Shown one piece after another: positions 44,801-55,589 of a DNA stretch of 64,000 nt. Position 1 is the first letter of the stretch. Each line of letters starts with the position of its first letter. This stretch comes from Homalodisca vitripennis (lineage: Eukaryota > Arthropoda > Insecta > Hemiptera > Cicadellidae): contig NC_060210.1 in assembly GCF_021130785.1 (NCBI RefSeq), positions 187,000,501 to 187,064,500 on the forward strand, written 5' to 3'. The translations under genes and the position numbers were made by a program. The notes below the pieces were generated by a model that was given only the letters and a program-made list of their open reading frames with translations, ran no database searches and was not told where the DNA came from.

Positions 44801-46019
44801 CAACACACTGCATCACACTGACACCTCTGAGACACATGGTAGTACTAATGCCACTCTTGTACCAAGTTCTCAAAGTAGTAATAATTCTAGGTCAAATTTG
44901 GCAAATGATAAAGTGTGGAAAGTTGTGAAAGGTAAAAAATGTGCCAGGCAAAACTTAAATCCGAATAAACATAATCAAGTACCTTGTAAAAATAGATTTG
45001 TAGTTTTAAGTAACCACACTTCTGTTACTGAGTCAGTTGTTAAGGTTGTTAAGAGCTCTTCAGGTGTCTGGAGTGAAAATTCTGGTCATGTAAAATGCAA
45101 GGAAAAACGTAAAACAAACTCTTTGAAAAGCAAAGATAAAAGAAACCCCTATAAAAATAAGAGTAAAATAAATGTTGAAAGTAGTAGTTGTACAGTAGGC
45201 CTAAATAATGCAATGGTTTTGAGTGGTTTGTGTGCCACTGATGACATGTTACCGGCTGTAGAATGTGCAGGCCAGACTACTCTGGAGGACAATCACTCTC
45301 TCAAACCCGTTGAGCAAAGTAATGCTGATTATTTGCTTATAGGTGATTCAATTCTCCGATATTCGTGGAAGCTTTGTAAGGAAAGTGGTTGTACTGTTAG
45401 GGTACACCCTGGGGCGAAAATCAAAGATGTAAAAAATAAGTTGATGGGTTTCTTGCAGCACCAACCTAAAATAATTCATTTTCATGTAGGAACCAATAAC
45501 TTGCCTTTGAAATATAACGGTGGTGCTGGGTACAATGGGGATGCGGCAAGCGCGAGGCATTGCACTGTATGGCGGACCTGTTATACACAACACGAATCCG
45601 TTTTCCAAACAGTGTTGTTTTAGTTGACAGCATTTTGCCAAGGTCTGACATAAGTGGAACTGCATTAGCACAATTTAATGAGCAGTTGGAGCTGATGTCT
45701 GGAAACTTTGGTGTCGTTTTTCTTGAACTGGAATCAGCTGGTGCGAAGGTACCACCTTGCTCGGGATGGCAGACACCTTAACAGAAAGGGGGTGTCTGTG
45801 TTTGGAGCAGCACTTTTGAATGTCTACGAGCAGCTTACATCCTGTGAAATGGCTTCGGATGGGGTTTTGTCTAGCGCTGAAAGCGCTGTGACGAGTGGTG
45901 TGCTTCCAGTTGATGTTGTCGGAGGTTGCTTGTTGAAACCTGTGGCTGACGGTGTGGACGCCGTAACGAGGGTGAGCTTGAGGTGGATGATGTTGAGGTT
46001 GGGTTGCTGGAAACTGTAG
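44691..46019 (+). pseudogene. LINE ORF1 remainder: basic linker and SGNH esterase-like domain
   Basis: The same frame as the protease Cys runs on to 45623 through a Ser/Asn/Lys-rich linker (WKVVKGKKCARQ; KCKEKRKTNSLKSKDKR). It then enters an SGNH hydrolase-like fold: block I LLIGDSILRYSW (GDS at 45342-45350) and block III HVGTNN (45486-45500). A frameshift near 45545 continues as PNSVVLVDSILPRSD in 45560-45781. Another near 45750 gives block V ARDGRHLNRKG (Asp 45765-45767, His 45774-45776) in 45708-46019. Catalytic Ser, Asn, Asp and His positions are all recognisable. Because the protease and esterase share one frame across the linker, they were one polypeptide. Confidence 0.72.
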
Positions 46020-46040
46020 TTTGACGGTGTTGAAGCCGTA

Positions 46041-46840
46041 TTGAATGTTGAACTTCCGGTTGACAGTGACAAAGCTGGCTTGCCGAGACTTGTGGATGAT
46101 GGGAATGTGTGCAGCCAAAAAAACGGATATGTAAACTTGATAAATTTAATCAGGATAGCACATCTAAATATGAAACTCTCTTTCCACGGGCTTCGAAGAG
46201 ATGCGTGCCGTGGTAGAGGATTTAAACCTGGATGTTTTTGGTGTTTTTCGGAAACTTGGCTGAATGAAAGTAAATCTTCTGATGAGTTTGCGATGAAGTG
46301 GATATTCATGTTTAGGAGCGACAGAAAGGGAAATGCAGTTGCCTCCAGAGGTGGTGGAGTGGCACTATATGTGAAGAACTGCCTACAATTTCGCTGAAAT
46401 CACTTTCAATTTGAAGAGTGTAATTTTCCAGAGCATATTTGTGGAATATTGAAGTGTAAAAGTGAATCTTTCTGTATTTGCATTATCTATAGACCAGGAG
46501 ATATGCCTTACACTTGTCCTAGAGCCCGCCTCTCCACTTTGTATTTTATGATATGGCCCATACGCATATAATATTGTTGTAATGGGTGACTTGAATATTA
46601 ACTTGTTAAGATTTATCATCCCCAGAGACCCGCTTTGCAAATAAACTCTTTTAAGAGCCTTGAGGTGACTCAGTTGGTTAAGTTGCTACAAGGGATACTA
46701 AAACCTGTGCAACTTTGATTGATCACATTATTGTAAATAGCAATGTTAAATACGTACAGTGTGACGTCGTGATATGTCAACCATCTATGACTCAAGAGGT
46801 GTTCGAGTATCTGATCACAAGATGACATATGTCGATATAA
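46041..46840 (+). pseudogene. LINE ORF2, apurinic-like endonuclease domain
   Basis: The first fragment (46041-46397) has LIRIAHLNMKLSFHGL, then FSETWLNESK and MFRSDRKGN with RGGGVALYVKN, the N-terminal half of an EEP nuclease as in CR1/L2/Jockey elements. Later pieces in shifted frames give ICIIYRPGDMP, MGDLNINLLR, TCATLIDHIIVNS and VSDHKMTYVDIK, the last being the catalytic SDH motif. Stops and indels separate the pieces. Confidence 0.8.
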
Positions 46841-47143
46841 AAACAAAAAAATCAAGAAGGGCCTCCTAGATTTGTTACTTATCGTGACTTCTCCCGATTT
46901 GACATTGACAATATGATACATTGTACGTCCAGTATTAGGTGGGAAGATGCTATGTCTATGAACAATGTAAGATGACATTCCTAGATTTTATTAATTCTGC
47001 TATTATTCAAGTTTTAATGAAAATGCACCTCTAGTACATAAGAGAGTGACCAGAAAGAAAGAAATCTCCATGGAGAAATAAACAAATCATTCAACTAACC
47101 ATAGAAAAAGATTATTATAAGAAGAAAATGCTATCTACAGGAA

Positions 47144-48680
47144 ATGAAACTTGTAAAAAAAACATATTGTAAGGTTAGAAATATGCTCAACAATGAAATA
47201 AGACGATCAAAACAAAATTATTTTAGAACTGAAATGGAGAAATGTAAAAGCTCTAGAGACTTTTGGACTAAAATAAGGACAAGTGGTGTCACTGATCCAT
47301 TCGATCCAGCCATACCCAACTTTGTAAAAGATTTGGAAGAAATCAATAAGTATTTCGTTGGTATGGGCTTAGGTATCATGGCAAATGATGATTGCGTACA
47401 GTTCTATGAAAGAAACAAATCAGAGAGTGTCACTTGTGAATTTCTATTTCAGGAGTGTTACAAGGAGAGAAGTGCAGGAGGCTTTGAATAGCATCACATC
47501 AGAGTGGCAGTTGGAGCTGATGGCATATCAATAAAAATGATTAAAAATGATAAGTCCGTATTGTATTGATGCCATAACAACATTTAGCTAACCAGTCATT
47601 GGCCACTTCCACTTTTCCGGATGCATGGAAGGAGGCAATTGTTACTGCCTCTTCCCAAAGTCAAAAGCACCTTCATCTGTATCCGACTGCGTCCAATTTC
47701 GGTATTGCCTGCCCTGTCGAAGATAAATGGAGAAGCTGGTTGTTTCACAAATGGTACAATTTCTGGAGTCAGAGAATATCATTCCAGCCTTACAGTCTGG
47801 GTTCAGGAAGGACCATAGCACTGCAACACTGCGCTTTTGCTCGTTTGTGACGAGTTGCTTCACGCAAGGGCGGATAAGAAAGCATCTCTTCTTGCAAATG
47901 CTGGACTTTTTCACATGCATTCGACTCAATAGACCACAGGATGTTGTTGGCTGTCATGCATTTTTATGGTTTTCGACCAGAGGTGGTTTCTTGGTTTGAT
48001 TCCTATTTGGTGAATAGGAGACAAAAGGTTAAAATTGGGATGGATTTCTCCTCATCTTTAAATAGAGTTGCTGGTGTTCCACAGGGAAGTTGCCTTGGGC
48101 CCATTCTATTCACCCTGTTTTCCGCCACTATGGGTTCAGACTTGCAACATAGTCGCTTGTATTCATAACGCCGATGATGCTCACACTGTGTGTTTCATAT
48201 GATGCCGGAAGAGCTGACTCAGCAGTTTCCATTTTTGAATGCTGACTTAAGCATAGTCCATGATTGTTCTGAGAGGCATGGGATTAAACTGAACAAGGAA
48301 AAAAGTGTAGTGTGTTGTCGATTCCTTCCAATGTGGGTTCGGAGACAGTGGGTGAGGTGTTGCTTGGCAGTGTCAGACTAAAGGAGTGTGAATCCTCAAA
48401 GCTCTTGGGCCTCATGCTTGATAGTGGCCTCACACTATCTGGTCATGTAAGTGCTGTTTGTTCGGCGAAACACTTGGTCGACTGAGAATGCTATACAAGC
48501 ATAGGCACATGTTTCCTAGAGAGACCAGGCTTCGCCTTGTCCGGGCTCTTGTGCTCTCTGTGATCGATTATTGCCTCCCTGTCTATGGCAACATTGTGTC
48601 TAAAGGAGATTTAGAAAAATTACAGAGGGTCCAAAATATGTGTGTAAGGTATGTATGTGGTTTAAAGAAGGTTTGACATG
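47144..48680 (+). pseudogene. LINE ORF2, reverse transcriptase domain
   Basis: Pieces in three frames give the RT order: connector KSSRDFWTKI; VGADGISIKMIK; LPALSKI...EKLVVSQM; IIPALQSGFRKDHSTAT; FYGFRPEVVSWFDSYL; VAGVPQGSCLGPILF (about 48068-48115); catalytic ADD at 48170-48178 preceded by Asn in place of the usual Tyr; then ERHGIKLNKEKS. The distal part has LGRLRMLYKHRHMFP and RALVLSVIDYCLPVYGN. The changed YADD, many frameshifts and stops mark it as dead. Confidence 0.82.
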
Positions 48681-49165
48681 TTTCGGAGGCTCGACGATCG
48701 CTGGGTTTGTTGACTGTAGCTGATAACTTGTACCCTGCGCTCCTCATGCCTGGTTTACAGAATCCTGACCACCTGGCAGGCCGGGATATCTGAGAGAAAA
48801 ACTAAAAAGCAGGTCTCAAGTCCGATCTCGCAGTACTAGACAGGATCAATGTTGGAGATGCCTCGCGTTCGCCGTGAATTTGAAAGAAAGCGATTTGCGT
48901 ACTTTGCTCCCAAATTAATCTAATGAACTGTCCTCCAGCGTAACAGGCCAGGGTGTATCTGAAACGACATACAAAGAAAATATATACAAGTATTTAATGT
49001 ACAATACAGGAGGTGATATAGCCATATATAACTGTATGTCTAATATTGTGTTTTATTTATTAATAACTATAAAATAAGCTTTTAATTTTTTAAGAACTAT
49101 AATAAGACATGAGTCGTTTTGTAAACCAGCAATTATTGTTGAAAAACCGCTCCAAAATAAAGTCC

Positions 49166-49192
49166 TTATTTATTTATTTATTTATTTATTTA
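49166..49192 (+). repeat. (TTTA)n tail of the LINE
   Basis: A tetranucleotide run directly follows AAAATAAAGTCC. This is the expected 3' tail type for CR1/L2-like elements and marks the likely 3' boundary. Confidence 0.7.
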
Positions 49193-49261
49193 ATATGCGT
49201 GGAAAATTGTAAATCAAATTACCCAATTTTGGTTTTTAATTTTAAAAGTTACCAGACAAAC

Positions 49262-49640
49262 TACTAGTACCCGCACAACCTTAAAACAGAAGTAAGTTAT
49301 AATGTACGGAATTGGATGCTTTAAGACCGAAGTAGATTTTTAGATAAAATTGTGAGTTTCTTGCTCGGGGAAACAGTGCTTCTACGTTATTGGAGGTGGA
49401 TTACAATCAGAGAACGTAGGCAATTTTGACCGAAGTAGATTGTTCAAAACAACTTTCCTGGCCCGCTAACTCTAATATAGCGCCGGAAATACTTTAGACC
49501 GGAAGATTGTTTAAATGTTAGTACAGGCTTTTTTGACCGAAGAAAACTTTATGAACGTTTATATTCTCTTTATCGGAAAAAGCTTTAACGCTACTGCTAG
49601 TATTAAGAATATGCCTACAGTGCTTTGCAGTAGTGTAATG
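49262..49640 (-). repeat. Possible degraded Helitron 3' half
   Basis: ACTAGTACCCGCACAACC at 49264 resembles the inverted Helitron terminus at 39657 (ACTAGCTGTTACCCGCGGC) with deletions. Downstream, ACCGAAGTAGATT occurs twice and ACCGAAGAAAA once, and TTTTGACCGAAGT words are shared with the interior of the 39658-41441 Helitron. No 5' end could be fixed. Confidence 0.35.
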
Positions 49641-52517
49641 CAGATGTAAAAGAGAAATATACTATCTAATTTTATTGCAGATTACGCCAGTCATGAATTT
49701 AAACTTTTAATGCATTAGGAATACTGTTTAAACACTGGTGTAAAACTTACATTATAGAATTAATTTGTGAATACATACGTACATAATATACTTAATATTG
49801 GTTAGTCCCCTTCATAATGTGATATGGCTTATCTATATAGACTGAAAAACAGATTACAGTGGTAACAAGACGCAGATGCCCGTGCAATCTGTAAGGAATA
49901 TCAAACAATATACCCGGAGTACATCTGGAATCAGTCTAGATTCTCTCCCAATAACATAAAAGATAAACTCATATCACGTCACTGGCAATAAAGAGGTAAT
50001 AAGACGCAGCTGCTACTGTAATCTGTAAGGAAGACCAAATAAACAAACCGCCGCGCGCCGTAGAAGCAATCTCAGGTTCCCAATATTCTTTGGTGATCCA
50101 AAATTTCCGATTTGGTACTTCTCGATTAAGGTTTGATACGAATCATATATTTTAATTAGTTCATAGATCATATAGTTCACCTAGTTCATATTTATCCTTA
50201 AATTTGTTTGTTTGGAAACATAATTGATTTTTTTAGATATTTTGATACTTTCACTAGTATTGTGAATGTTGTACTTACAAAATATAAAATACTTCCATTA
50301 AAACGACTAAAAGATCTGTTTCAGAGAAACTAAAGAAACAGTACTTTTATTTAAATAGATATAAAGATAAACGAAAATTATAAAAAATTCAAAAAAGTTG
50401 CAACTACTGTTTTTATTGTTAACAGGTAGTAAATGGGGTCATATATCGTTAAAATTACTTTTAGTATAGTATGGTGTTCGTGAATTCAATTAGTTGTCTA
50501 ATAGTAGTATAGTATATTTTATACATTTAGGTTTTGAAGCAAATATTCAACATTAATCTTCAAGCCCAGGTCAGATTCAATATATAAACCCAGTAGCTGT
50601 AAAAAAGTGACAATCACACAAAGAGGATTGTATATGATTTGAATCGTATTGATATTTCTCTTTGTAAGTATCAGTCGTTGACAGCGTATATGATATATTA
50701 CATCATTTTTTTTGTATTTGGAAACGGTGTATTACCTTTAATTCAGATAAGGGTTAGGACTTAAATCCTTTCAGGTGTCAAATTGGCCATTACATTTGCA
50801 TTTTACTAATTCTAAATCCAGGATACCATCTAAAGTAATATTGGTGACTATAGGGTTTGGTTAAGTTTAGATCAAAACAAATTAAAGTCAGGGTTTTGGA
50901 CTGCTATAAAAACTTTTAATAAATATACATCATCATAATTTAGTAGAGCATTTCATAAAAGAGCCGCAAACAAAAGTAAAAATCTGAGCAATTGATATGA
51001 TGAAAAGCATATTATTAAAATATATTACAAATGAGTTAGGACTCACAATTCTTCCCTGATGAACCCCTTATAAGCAAAAACTTCGTTCGTATGCTTTCAT
51101 TGAGCTTTAAGATTCCGCTTTATATTTGAAAAATCTCAAACTCAGAAATGCCCCTCATCCTGTAACGTATTTTTAATTATTCACAATATAAATTAATGTA
51201 AACTAAGATTGACTTTAATTTTAAATGCTGGAAATAAAATAATTTTAACTGACACTTTGATATTATATTTATTTTATTTTTATTTTATATTTATTTTCTA
51301 ATTATACAAGCTCGTCACAAATTTAGAGCATAAAATAAATATAAAATTAAAAGAAAATATTATTAAATTTCCAGCAATTTAAATTACAGTTTATCTATAA
51401 TTAAATTGACATGTATCGTAATTAATTAAACATGCTTTTCAATTTTAAACGGTAAAAACATATTTGTGACTTATTTTATCACCCAAATCTGGAGCCAGAA
51501 CTAAAAAATTTAAGCAGGAATTCATAACCAGGCCGCAAAGCGGCAATGAGAGGTTAATTTATTACATTTATTGTATAAGGCAAAATTCTAGACCGTAATT
51601 CCTAGGAAGAGGTAACATAAATTATTAAATTAGACATTCCCTCACAAGAAAGAGGTAGACTTGTATTTTGTGCAAACCCACAGATCTTTGCCAATATGGA
51701 GAATGGGAAAAGACTCCAAGCTCAAAATTACAAATAAATCTTCAACGAGTTGACGATGGATATCTGAAGCTTCAGGATATAAATAATTAGTGCGCATGTG
51801 TGCGACTCTCCGATATTCCTCAATTTATACTTTCAGAATTTTATATTCGAAGAAAAATTATAACAATTCTTATACAACATCATGTAAATGTAGTGCAAAA
51901 GTTCAGAAGTGTACATAATACTACGTACATTAAAAGACTTTAGATTCCAATTCTCGGGAATTAAATAAATGCCCTTTAATCAAATTTAAAATACTGCGTT
52001 ATATTACACATTATGTTATATTAAATAACTCATAATGAATATGTATATGTGTTTGTGAAGAGTTTGTGCAACCCAACATACGGCGTATATTTTTTCCATA
52101 TAGTAATGATCGCTTGTTACTGTGCTTGATGTGATAAGAATTACAATTTTGAAGCTTAATATTTTTAATACTAACCGTTATTTTACTACCCATTTAATGC
52201 GCTCGAAGTAACGAATAATATTTTTTTTAGTACTGGGCAATAAAAGACATGCGGTATTAAAGAGGGCTTTCTCTAGGATTAGCGTAAAGAACAAGACGGA
52301 GAGTGGAGACGTGAAGAAGGGTTGCTAATTTATAAGCTCCCTGCAGGACCATTAGCTACACTACTACATTTTATACAGCCCAGAGTTTGCTGCAAAACAG
52401 TTCATTAAACTTTTATCCATTAAATATGTATAAATGGTCAAGGCTTTTTGCAGTGTTGTGTCACAAATAGATTTTTATTAATACGATAGGTAATGCTTGA
52501 GTAATTAATTATAAGGA
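49641..52517. other. No gene seen
   Basis: AT-rich. A GC-richer word at 50050 (CCGCCGCGCGCCGTAGAAGC) stands alone. No coding or RNA feature. Confidence 0.5.
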
Positions 52518-53580
52518 AAATATTATATAAATACATATGATTAAATTATAATTATTTTTAACGTAACAGGCTTCTCTAAGGATAGTGCGAGGTATATCCA
52601 TTCAAGGACACGCACTTCGGGTCAGTAGCTTAATCCATTCTCGAAATATCCCCATGAAATAAAGGCAAAGCTATTGTTCAGTGTTTTTATTTATTTATTA
52701 TTTATTTTAGTGTTCATGTTCAAGTCTGGAAATTCATTCAATCCAAACAGTCAAATAAATTTAATTCCGCAATATATAAAGACAGACTCCTCTTAGAATA
52801 TTTTATTCAATACGATTACAATATTTTGTACATTCTTATGTAACTCACCAATCTATATTAGAATGGTAATGAATAGTTGAACACTTGGCGTTTCTTCAAT
52901 AACAAAATTTAGTAGGGAATAATCACTTTGTGATTTGTTCTTTATTTTCAGCAGAGTTTAGTGCTTGGTTATCAATCAACTTAATACACGAGATCAGGCT
53001 TTGATGAGTCGGTACATTTTTAATAATTTAAAGGTAATTGTAAGAGAAATTATAATTTTACAACTGGTTTCTAATACAGCCTCACTTAAACCCCTGTAAT
53101 CAACAAACGCTTCAATTTATAATGATATTCCGTTGCAAATTGTAATAGGTTTTTATCGCCTCTGAACTAAACAGTCTAATAACGTGTGTAGAATCAACTG
53201 AATCCTGTCACTAAAAATATTTATAAAAAAACTAAACATATCATTTATGTGAAAAGTACTTCATAACCCCAAAACGCTTTAACTCAGTCACAACAAAAAA
53301 ATAATTTGAGAAAATTTGAGAACAGTTAAATCATCTGTTACATTTAAAATAAGTGCTCATATAATCAACAACACCTTTTAACTGTAAGCCTAGTTACTTT
53401 GGTGGACAGTATTCGTTCAGAACATTTAGTTTGGTTTTTATTTCGCTTTGGCCGCTAACATCCTTTATCTTTTGTAAGTTGAAATTGTTTGAACACTTTA
53501 GAACAAATTATTGTTAAAACAAAGAAAAGTAAGAATAAGTAGGCCACGCCTATAAGATATGCAGAGAAAAGTCTACATCA

Positions 53581-53644
53581 TCATAAAACACGTAATATTA
53601 AAAGCAACCAACCGTCAGATTCAGAAATAAGTGTCAAATCGCCG
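53581..53644 (+). other. Possible duplicated coding exon ending at a conserved donor
   Basis: The plus strand reads SNQPSDSEISVKSPSG up to the donor CGTCAG|GTAATA at 53644/53645. The second copy at about 61680 reads NNQSSDSDINVKSPSG up to CGTCAG|GTAAAA. Of seven differences in the 16 codons, four are third-position changes. That is suggestive only; the upstream boundary differs between copies and no start is visible. Confidence 0.25.
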
Positions 53645-53789
53645 TCAGGTAATAATATACAGACGAAACAAAAAAGGAAGGAAATGCATATAGGATCTAT
53701 TAAAATGTTACTTAAAACTTTTAATGACCAACCTTGGCAGGGATTGGGACTGCCTGTGCTTAAAACAGTTGCCTTGCATTGACCACTGT

Positions 53790-54030
53790 TACTAGAAGCA
53801 ACAGCAATGGCTGCAATGACACTGTTATGCGCACCCAGGTTAGAGCATTCCATGGTACTAGGGTCAGTCCTTGAGCAGGTCGTCACCCTTCTACCATGTA
53901 ATACTCCCCTCCCTTATTAGGTTGACTATTTAAAATATGTAGGTTACGTCACGTGTGCTGCGATCTACCGCATACAATATGAACTTCCTCGACAAGAGAA
54001 GAATGTAGATCCGTAAATTCCCATCGAGGC
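53790..54030. promoter_or_regulatory. Hyperconserved block within the duplication, copy 1
   Basis: Aligned with 61840-62100 at roughly 90% while the flanks are far more diverged. It contains ACGTCACGTG (overlapping CRE-type ACGTCA and E-box CACGTG), with 23 bases around it identical in both copies, and GCACCCAGGTTAGAGCATT. No reading frame is convincingly conserved. Promoter, enhancer or structured RNA are open options; strand is unknown. Confidence 0.35.
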
Positions 54031-54560
54031 GTATTGGACTTTACACTTTTAAATAATTTATAACAGCGTTTAAGGGATTTAGATTGTATGTTTTCAAATT
54101 ATTATTGTAGTTCGAGTAGATTTAGACAAGAAGAGTATTTTTAAATAACACACCGGTTGATATTAAAAGGAAATGTATTCTTTTCTCGGTTGCAATTTAA
54201 GTAATATAAATAGAGGTTACTCCATATGTTATTCGATTTGGCACTTGGAATTTCTTCACTACTTCTACCAAATCACTCATGTCCTCAGACGTGAGTGATG
54301 CATAAATTTTATTATAAATAAGTTTGATATAATAATAGGATTTAATATGATAAGAATATTACGTTCCCAAAGTATAAAACGTTAAGACGAATGCTAAAAA
54401 TTAGTCTTTTAATTAAAATTATGTTCAAAACGGTTAAACACGACGAAATAATATTGAAATAATTATGAATTTAGTTTCTACAGAAAGATTCTAAAAATGA
54501 AAATTATAGATTTATTAACCTCATGGAATATTTCCTTTTGTTACATATTCTTAATAGTTT

Positions 54561-55548
54561 ACTAAAATAGTTAGACATATGTTGTGTCTATAAATTTGAG
54601 TCTATTAAATCCTTCCAAAAATAAAAGATCTACACAAAGATACTTGGTAGGATCAAACTAATATCACTTTGTTTTAATTAAGCCTAGACGTGGCCAAAGA
54701 CCCTTTATTTGTCTTTTTGATGTGTTTGCATGTCAGATAAATACTCTGACAAAAGCTATGTTAGGACAATATACGCACCCTGAAGCAAGAGACAAGGGGT
54801 CAGCATTGACTACAATAAAACACTAGAAATATTTTCCAAATGTAATAGATAACGGGTTTTACTGTTTATTTTCCCCCTCAAACGAGCCCTTCCGTTTGAC
54901 CAATTTAACCAAGAATTATTATTGATTGTTTATATATATATAATATATATATATATAAATATTATATATAAAGACAAGATATATAATATATTATATTCTA
55001 CATGAAACGAGAGTCGAACGATTATATTTATATATTATATAAAATACTATAAATAAATAATTATAAGATTATTGTACATACATACATTTGCATGTAGAAT
55101 GTGATATTTTTACTCAATAAATTGTTTTTGTATTTTTCAACTGTTTCCTTACTACTTTAGCCTACGTTTGTAATGAACAGATAAAAAACTGTTTAAGATA
55201 ATATTGAAATTCTAGTTTAAGTATAATGTTTATTATTTTTGTTTATATAAAATTTTAAACGAAAAATGTTTAAATGTTTTTAAATATGGAAGAACTTACT
55301 TTTCTTTCTGGATGAATTTCTATTTAATATGAAAATATTTAGTAAAGTTTATTTATATGAGTATTCTCATATCACTAAGCTTGCAGAGAAGCAAAAAGTA
55401 GGGCTCCTACAGTGGAGGTTTAACATTGTAAACCTTATCATTAGACGTATTTTACTTTCTAGTTCAGAATACAAGCTACATAAATACAGGTATATAAAGT
55501 AATGTAGATATTTCCAAAATTCAATCAAGGTGATAAATAAATAAATAA

Positions 55549-55589
<41 letters not shown>

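Larger units (their letters stand above)
44264..49192 (+). mobile_element. Decayed CR1/L2-like non-LTR retrotransposon
   Basis: About 4.9 kb in one orientation: ORF1 fragments (Ulp1-like protease, basic linker, SGNH esterase-like domain), then apurinic-type endonuclease, then reverse transcriptase, then a 3' region ending AATAAAGTCC plus a (TTTA)n tail. SGNH esterase domains in ORF1 are known from CR1-clade elements. A microsatellite tail instead of poly(A) also fits CR1/L2 relatives better than Jockey proper. Every ORF has frameshifts or stops. The 5' limit is uncertain: the first frame opens after a stop at 44261-44263 with no Met. Confidence 0.85.
52560..54560. repeat. Diverged direct duplication, copy 1
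   Basis: Homologous to about 60518-62640 in the same orientation. Landmarks: GGCTTCTCTAAGGATA; TATTCCGTTGCAAA; CAGATTCAGAAATAAGTGTC against CAGACTCAGATATTAATGTC; ACCTTGGCAGGGATTGGGAC; and CTCATGGAAT at the end. Identity is uneven, mostly about 70-80% by eye, but far higher in 53790-54030. One ~90-bp piece (GTAACTCACCAATCTATATT...) sits after the GGCTTCTC block here but before it in copy 2, so the copies were rearranged. It could be a segmental duplication or two copies of one old element. Confidence 0.75.

Noticed and set aside
53581..53886. 101-residue minus-strand ORF beginning MTTCSRTDPS as a host exon
   Set aside because: In the duplicate at 61.8 kb the inner start becomes ATG TAA, and most changes between copies fall in first and second codon positions of this frame.
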